Shown here in pieces: positions 7,399 to 10,753 of a stretch of DNA of 10,753 nt. Source of the stretch: an uncultured Pelosinus sp. (GTDB taxonomy: Bacteria; Bacillota; Negativicutes; UMGS1260); assembly GCA_900550105.1 (NCBI GenBank), contig URQW01000090.1:1-10753 (forward strand), read 5' to 3'. Position numbers and translations under genes: made by a program. Each line of letters begins with the position of its first letter. The stretch's first letter is position 1. The notes beneath the pieces are model-generated. The model did not search any database, was not told the DNA's origin, and was given only the letters and a program-made list of their open reading frames with translations.

Positions 7399-7467
7399 GT
7401 CTAACAATAAAATTTATCTGGATTTGCTGTGGCGAGATACTTTATAATAACATCAGGAGGTGGGGCT

Positions 7468-8502
7468 ATGCGCCGTCTGATTCAAAAAGCGGAAGAAACA
7501 GGAAGCTTAACGAAAGATGAATTAATTACTCTGCTAACTTCATCGGAAGAGGATGATGTTTTATTTCAAGCAGCTGATCGGGTACGTAAACTCTATATGA
7601 CAGATGCAGTGCATTTGCGAGGCCTTATTGAATTCTCTAATATTTGTAAGCAAAACTGCCTCTATTGCGGTCTGCGACGGGATAATCATGTAGTAGAACG
7701 ATATCGTTTGGAAGAAGAAACGATTCTTGATTTTGCGAAAAAAGCAAAAGCTTATGGTTATAAGACTGTTGTTTTGCAGTCCGGTGAGGATAGTTACTAT
7801 ACAATAGAGAAAATGACCTCGATTCTTCGCCAAATTAAAGCGCTCGATTTGGCAATTACCGTAAGTATCGGTGAAAAAAGCCGCGAAGAATATGAAGCCT
7901 ATCGGAAAGCCGGTGCTGATCGTTATTTATTACGCATTGAAACGACCGATAAAGAGCTTTATGAACGCCTTGACCCAGGGATGAGCTGGGATAACCGGGT
8001 TCGTTGCCTCATGGATTTAAAAGATCTAGGCTATGAGGTGGGGAGCGGCTCGCTGGTGGGACTTCCTGGCCAAACAATAGAATCTTTAGCTGATGATATT
8101 TTATTTTTTAAAAATCTCGATGTGGATATGCTAGGTATTGGGCCGTTTATTCCCAATGGCGATACGCCACTCAAAGATGCTCCCGGTAATCATTTTATGA
8201 TGGCTGTAAAGGTGATGGCACTAGCGCGACTGTTATTACGGAATATTAATATTCCGGCCACTACAGCTATGGAAACATTGCATCCGCAGGGACGCATTTT
8301 TGCGCTACAAAGCGGTGCTAATGTAGTTATGCCTAATGTAACAGAAGGAGATTATCGGCGGATGTACGCCTTGTATCCAGGAAAGATCTGTATTAATGAT
8401 ACACCGGCTCATTGTCGTGGCTGTATTACTGGCAAGATTCAAGCGATTGGCCGCCATGTGTCCGAAGAGTATGGTTTTCGCCCCAACGGCCTGGCAAAGT
8501 AA
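7468..8502 (+). CDS. hydE: [FeFe] hydrogenase H-cluster radical SAM maturase HydE
   Basis: The 344-residue radical S-adenosylmethionine enzyme helps build the H-cluster dithiomethylamine ligand of [FeFe] hydrogenase together with HydG and HydF. The SAM-cluster motif CKQNCLYC gives Cys60, Cys64 and Cys67 (CxxxCxxC), followed by GLRRDN. A second cluster motif near the C terminus, Cys308-x7-Cys316-xx-Cys319 within CINDTPAHCRGC, matches the accessory cluster of Thermotoga-type HydE in spacing and position. The core LQSGEDSYY, IETTDKELYERLDPG, GSLVGLPGQTIESL and IGPFIPNGDTPL is characteristic of HydE rather than BioB or the related PylB. ATG 7468 has AGGAGG at 7455-7460; a GTG at 7429 in the same frame has no such site. 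HydF, HydG and the hydrogenase itself are not in the window. Confidence 0.95.
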   Translation: MRRLIQKAEETGSLTKDELITLLTSSEEDDVLFQAADRVRKLYMTDAVHLRGLIEFSNICKQNCLYCGLRRDNHVVERYRLEEETILDFAKKAKAYGYKTVVLQSGEDSYYTIEKMTSILRQIKALDLAITVSIGEKSREEYEAYRKAGADRYLLRIETTDKELYERLDPGMSWDNRVRCLMDLKDLGYEVGSGSLVGLPGQTIESLADDILFFKNLDVDMLGIGPFIPNGDTPLKDAPGNHFMMAVKVMALARLLLRNINIPATTAMETLHPQGRIFALQSGANVVMPNVTEGDYRRMYALYPGKICINDTPAHCRGCITGKIQAIGRHVSEEYGFRPNGLAK

Positions 8503-8510
8503 GTTGAGAA

Positions 8511-8554
8511 GGGGTGTGGCAACTTGGGCTCAAGTAATTCACACTCCTGCTTTT
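8511..8554 (+). terminator. Probable terminator after hydE
   Basis: A two-part hairpin begins 9 bases after the hydE stop: GGGGTGTG (8511-8518) pairs with CACACTCC (8540-8547, one G-U pair), and ACTTG (8522-8526) pairs with CAAGT (8531-8535) around the loop GGCT. A short T run follows (8551-8554) and then a T-rich stretch. The internal loop and short T tract make it weaker than the other terminators here. Between it and the tRNA promoter (8555-8639) I see only AT-rich sequence with a small TGAAAA/TTTTCA hairpin (8603-8620). Confidence 0.55.
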
Positions 8555-8639
8555 AAGCTTTGTTTTCCTTGTTTCATAGAGGTTTTTTGCCAGTTTTCTA
8601 ATTGAAAATGAACTTTTTCATTGAATTATAAAAATATCC

Positions 8640-8668
8640 TTGACAGATGAAACTTATATTGCTATAAT
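8640..8668 (+). promoter_or_regulatory. Consensus sigma-A promoter for tRNA-Arg
   Basis: TTGACA (8640-8645) and TATAAT (8663-8668) both match the consensus perfectly with the optimal 17-base spacer. Transcription would begin near 8675, about 30 bases before the tRNA. A perfect promoter fits a stable-RNA gene. Confidence 0.93.
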
Positions 8669-8703
8669 ATCAAAGTAGTCGCAAGACAGTAGACATAATA
8701 AAT

Positions 8704-8780
8704 GACTCCGTAGCTCAGCTGGATAGAGCGTTTGACTACGAATCAAAAGGTCGCAGGTTCGAATCCTGCCGGGGTCACCA
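8704..8780 (+). tRNA. tRNA-Arg (anticodon ACG)
   Basis: A complete cloverleaf: acceptor GACTCCG (8704-8710) pairs with CGGGGTC (8770-8776, one G-U pair), the D arm is GCTC...GAGC, the anticodon arm TTTGA-CTACGAA-TCAAA presents ACG, and the T arm is GCAGG-TTCGAAT-CCTGC. The discriminator is A and CCA is encoded (8778-8780). A34 is expected to be edited to inosine by TadA so that it reads CGU, CGC and CGA. It stands alone between its own promoter and terminator. Confidence 0.98.
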
Positions 8781-8783
8781 TTT

Positions 8784-8817
8784 AAAACCACCCATATATG
8801 GGTGGTTTTGTTTTGTG
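8784..8817 (+). terminator. Rho-independent terminator after tRNA-Arg
   Basis: AAAACCACCCA (8784-8794) pairs perfectly over 11 bases with TGGGTGGTTTT (8799-8809) around a TATA loop, followed by a T-rich tail. It starts three bases after the encoded CCA, so the tRNA-Arg transcript is a single short unit. Confidence 0.92.
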
Positions 8818-8862
8818 CTTTTTGTAATTTTTATGTATGATTCTTCTTTCATAAAAATTATT

Positions 8863-8892
8863 TTGAAAGATAAAATAGGGACTTGGTATAAT
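8863..8892 (+). promoter_or_regulatory. Promoter for the efflux transporter gene
   Basis: TTGAAA (8863-8868) and a perfect TATAAT (8887-8892) are separated by 18 bases, with TGG directly before the -10 box (extended -10). Initiation near 8899 would give a short leader of about 40 bases before ATG 8938. I see no obvious operator palindrome over it. Confidence 0.75.
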
Positions 8893-8937
8893 AAGATTAA
8901 GTAGAATTTTGACGTATTTGAGAAATGAGGCGAAGTG

Positions 8938-10329
8938 ATGACATCTATTTTTTCGAAGGAGAGCACAGTGCTTATTGTAGTGATGGTGGCTTCTTTTTTA
9001 ACTACCTTTATCGGCAGTTCGATCAATCTTGCTTTGCCTTCAATTGGAACGCAATTTCAGGGAGGCGCTTTGCTCTTAAGCTGGATTGTTACGGCTTATT
9101 TATTAGCCACAGCGGCCTTTTTGCTGCCCTTTGGGCGTTTGGCTGATATGCTTGGTCGCCGGAAGGTGTTTTTAACTGGTTTGGCGCTTTTTTCCTGTTC
9201 GTCTTTTTTATCAGGTATGGCGTGGTCGGTAGAGGTGCTTTTTTTCTTTCGAATTATCCAAGGAATGGCAAGTGCTATGATTTTCAGTACAGGAATGGCC
9301 ATTTTAGTGTCTTCTTATCCGGCAGAAAAGCGCGGTAAGGTGATCGGGTTTAACTCTGCGGCTGTTTATATTGGGTTATCGCTAGGGCCAGTGCTGGGCG
9401 GATTTTTAAATTATTATTTTGGCTGGCGAAGTATTTTTTATTTTACTACGGTTTTAAGTGTTGTTGCCTTTGGTCTTACTTTGCTGCAATTCAAAGAGGC
9501 TAAAAGTAAAACCCAGGAAGAAACTTTTGATTTTGCTGGCAGTATTGGCTATATGATTGCCATTGTAGCTACGCTCTATGGTTTTTCTGACTTAGCCCGC
9601 GCTGCGAGCGCTAAATATATTTTGGGGCTGGGCATTTTCATCATGATATTATTTTTATATTATGAGACGAAACAAAAACAACCACTTTTTCCTGTGTCAC
9701 TCTTTTTCGAGAATATGCAGTTTGCTTTTTCTAATTTAGCAGCTATGGTTAATTATAGTGCTACTTTTGCTATCGGTTTTTTACTGTCATTGCATTTGCA
9801 GGTTGTTGTACAGTTGGATTCGCAGGCCGCTGGTTTAGTTTTATTGGCGCAACCGTTAGTGATGGCCTTATTTTCACCCTTTGCTGGAGCGCTTTCTGAT
9901 CGACGTAGCCCCACTGTTGTCGCCTCTATTGGTATGGCCATTAGTGCTATCGGTTTATTTTGTTTCAGCTTTATTACGATAGAAAGTTCTCTCTTATGGA
10001 TTATTGCTGTTCTTGCTTTGGTGGGGTTTGGTTTTGCCTTGTTTGGGCCTCCCAATAATAATGCTATTATGGGCTCTGTGACGAAAGAGTTCTATGGCGC
10101 CGCCTCCTCGGCGTTAGCGGCGATGCGATTGATTGGACAAGCTGTTAGTATGGCCATTGTTACCTTGCTGTTATCAGATCATTCTCAGTCGCTTCGCGCC
10201 GACTTAGCCTATAAACAACAATTGATTGACGATTTTCATAAAGCCTTCCTAATTTTTGCTGTTTTGTGCACACTAGGCATTGTGGCATCGGTGGCTAGGG
10301 GCAGGAAAAGAACCAAAGAACAAAGTTAA
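8938..10329 (+). CDS. MFS multidrug efflux transporter, DHA2 (14-TMS) type
   Basis: The 463-residue, strongly hydrophobic protein fits the drug:H+ antiporter-2 family (QacA/EmrB/LfrA-like), which exports cationic or hydrophobic compounds across the cytoplasmic membrane using the proton gradient. Motif A is GRLADMLGRRK at 66-76 in the loop between helices 2 and 3, motif B begins at Arg105 (RIIQGMASAM), and the antiporter motif C is GLSLGPVLGG at 146-155 in helix 5. Further helices follow to a positively charged tail ending RGRKRTKEQS. Length suits 14 membrane spans. ATG 8938 is chosen because GAGG at 8927-8930 lies 7 bases upstream; GTG 8935 would be only 4 bases away. The gene has its own promoter, no neighbouring regulator and no clear terminator before the downstream tRNA promoters. 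Substrate is unknown. Confidence 0.9.
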   Translation: MTSIFSKESTVLIVVMVASFLTTFIGSSINLALPSIGTQFQGGALLLSWIVTAYLLATAAFLLPFGRLADMLGRRKVFLTGLALFSCSSFLSGMAWSVEVLFFFRIIQGMASAMIFSTGMAILVSSYPAEKRGKVIGFNSAAVYIGLSLGPVLGGFLNYYFGWRSIFYFTTVLSVVAFGLTLLQFKEAKSKTQEETFDFAGSIGYMIAIVATLYGFSDLARAASAKYILGLGIFIMILFLYYETKQKQPLFPVSLFFENMQFAFSNLAAMVNYSATFAIGFLLSLHLQVVVQLDSQAAGLVLLAQPLVMALFSPFAGALSDRRSPTVVASIGMAISAIGLFCFSFITIESSLLWIIAVLALVGFGFALFGPPNNNAIMGSVTKEFYGAASSALAAMRLIGQAVSMAIVTLLLSDHSQSLRADLAYKQQLIDDFHKAFLIFAVLCTLGIVASVARGRKRTKEQS

Positions 10330-10349
10330 AAAGAAAACGAAAAAAGTAC

Positions 10350-10378
10350 TTGCAACTTTAAATAGGATTTGTTATAAT
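10350..10378 (+). promoter_or_regulatory. Upstream promoter (P1) of the tRNA cluster
   Basis: TTGCAA (10350-10355) and a perfect TATAAT (10373-10378) are spaced by 17 bases. It lies about 120 bases before tRNA-His and just after the transporter stop codon. Confidence 0.75.
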
Positions 10379-10443
10379 AACTTCTGCCGCTAGTAATCGA
10401 CAAACGATGAAAAAGTGGTTGTTGAAAAAAGTTTTTAAAAGTA

Positions 10444-10472
10444 TTGACACAACAAGATAAAGATGGTATAAT
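10444..10472 (+). promoter_or_regulatory. Downstream promoter (P2) of the tRNA cluster
   Basis: TTGACA (10444-10449) and TATAAT (10467-10472) match the consensus perfectly with 17-base spacing, and TGG precedes the -10 box. Initiation near 10479 gives a leader of about 18 bases before tRNA-His. With P1 it forms a tandem promoter, common for stable-RNA operons. Confidence 0.92.
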
Positions 10473-10496
10473 TAATTCTGTTGTGACATGAAACTT

Positions 10497-10573
10497 GGTG
10501 GCTGTGGTGAAGTGGTTAACACGCCGGATTGTGGCTCCGGTACTCGAGGGTTCGAGACCCTCCAGTCACCCCA
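10497..10573 (+). tRNA. tRNA-His (anticodon GTG)
   Basis: The acceptor GTGGCTG (10498-10504) pairs with CAGTCAC (10563-10569). The extra G-1 at 10497 faces discriminator C73 at 10570, the identity element of tRNA-His, so I include it. The anticodon arm CCGGA-TTGTGGC-TCCGG shows GTG, the T arm is GAGGG-TTCGAGA-CCCTC, and CCA is encoded (10571-10573). It is the first gene of the tRNA cluster. Confidence 0.98.
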
Positions 10574-10593
10574 TTTAATTCAATACTTTTTGT

Positions 10594-10669
10594 TGGGGCG
10601 TAGCCAAGTCGGTAAGGCACGGGACTTTGACTCCCGCACGCGTTGGTTCGAGTCCAGCCGCCCCAGCCA
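10594..10669 (+). tRNA. tRNA-Gln (anticodon TTG)
   Basis: The acceptor TGGGGCG (10594-10600) pairs with CGCCCCA (10659-10665); the U1-A72 end pair is typical of tRNA-Gln. The anticodon arm CGGGA-CTTTGAC-TCCCG shows TTG, the T arm is GTTGG-TTCGAGT-CCAGC, the discriminator is G and CCA is encoded (10667-10669). It lies 20 bases after tRNA-His in the same transcript. Confidence 0.98.
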
Positions 10670-10676
10670 TTATCAT

Positions 10677-10752
10677 GATCCACTAGCTCAGTCGGTAGAG
10701 CACCTGACTTTTAATCAGGGTGTCCCGCGTTCGAGTCGCGGGTGGATCACCA
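10677..10752 (+). tRNA. tRNA-Lys (anticodon TTT)
   Basis: The acceptor GATCCAC (10677-10683) pairs with GTGGATC (10742-10748). The anticodon arm CCTGA-CTTTTAA-TCAGG shows TTT, the T arm is CCGCG-TTCGAGT-CGCGG, the discriminator is A and CCA is encoded (10750-10752). It is complete, ending one base before the window edge, 7 bases after tRNA-Gln. No terminator is visible, so the cluster may continue beyond the window. Confidence 0.98.
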
Positions 10753-10753
10753 C

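Noticed and set aside
7443..7448. TATAAT between the HD gene and hydE as a separate hydE promoter.
   Set aside because: No acceptable -35 box lies 16-18 bases upstream, and initiation about 7 bases after it would fall on or next to the AGGAGG at 7455-7460, leaving almost no leader before the ribosome binding site.
8396..8605. Open + strand frame overlapping the end of hydE and running into the intergenic region.
   Set aside because: Most of it is out of frame within hydE, its extension crosses the terminator hairpin, and it has no ribosome binding site.
8603..8620. TGAAAA/TTTTCA inverted repeat upstream of the tRNA-Arg promoter as an operator.
   Set aside because: A 6-base all-but-AT stem in AT-rich DNA is expected by chance, and a stable-RNA promoter of consensus strength does not suggest a repressor site.
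8704..8817. tRNA-Arg as a possible integration site for a mobile element.
   Set aside because: No integrase, no duplicated tRNA 3' end and no phage-like gene is seen in the window; the repeat after the gene is a simple terminator hairpin.
1..10753. CRISPR arrays, insertion sequences or prophage genes.
   Set aside because: No regularly spaced repeats, transposase or phage motifs were seen on either strand.

Overview
The window looks like a chromosomal segment of a low- to mid-GC anaerobic Firmicute. The evidence is AGGAGG-type ribosome binding sites, near-consensus sigma-A promoters (TTGACA/TATAAT), CCA-encoding tRNA genes, and the gene content: a single-chain pyruvate:ferredoxin oxidoreductase, the [FeFe]-hydrogenase maturase HydE and the tail of a 2-hydroxyacyl-CoA dehydratase-type activator. 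A Negativicutes-like relative (Sporomusa/Pelosinus type) is my guess, not something the sequence proves. Every gene I can support lies on the + strand.

Layout. Positions 1-1742: the end of an activator-like protein (1-192), then a TetR-family regulator (222-851) and a YitT-family membrane protein (873-1742), packed closely enough to be one operon and closed by a hairpin terminator (1752-1800). Positions 1801-2123: a 320-base gene-free stretch with a probable promoter and a hairpin-rich leader in front of nifJ. Positions 2124-5663: nifJ, an 1179-residue pyruvate:ferredoxin oxidoreductase with all expected cofactor ligands, closed by a GC-rich terminator (5680-5711). Positions 5793-8502: an EcsC-family protein, an HD-domain phosphohydrolase and HydE, ending at a likely terminator. 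Positions 8640-8817: a free-standing tRNA-Arg(ACG) with its own consensus promoter and terminator. Positions 8863-10329: a promoter and a DHA2-type (QacA/EmrB-like) multidrug efflux transporter. Positions 10350-10752: two tandem promoters followed by tRNA-His, tRNA-Gln and tRNA-Lys, with the tRNA run reaching the window edge.

How the genes may work together. NifJ oxidises pyruvate to acetyl-CoA and reduces ferredoxin; ferredoxin feeds [FeFe] hydrogenase, whose active-site cluster needs HydE. The two genes fit one fermentative hydrogen-producing physiology, although they are separated by a terminator and are probably not co-transcribed. The partial activator at the left edge would also draw on reduced ferredoxin if it serves a 2-hydroxyacyl-CoA dehydratase. 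The EcsC, YitT and HD proteins belong to families without firmly assigned roles, and their links to this metabolism are only positional.

Novelty. I see no mobile element, CRISPR array, phage gene or evident new defence or biosynthetic system. The points most worth a second look are the structured nifJ leader and the hydE gene without hydF or hydG beside it, paired instead with an HD phosphohydrolase.
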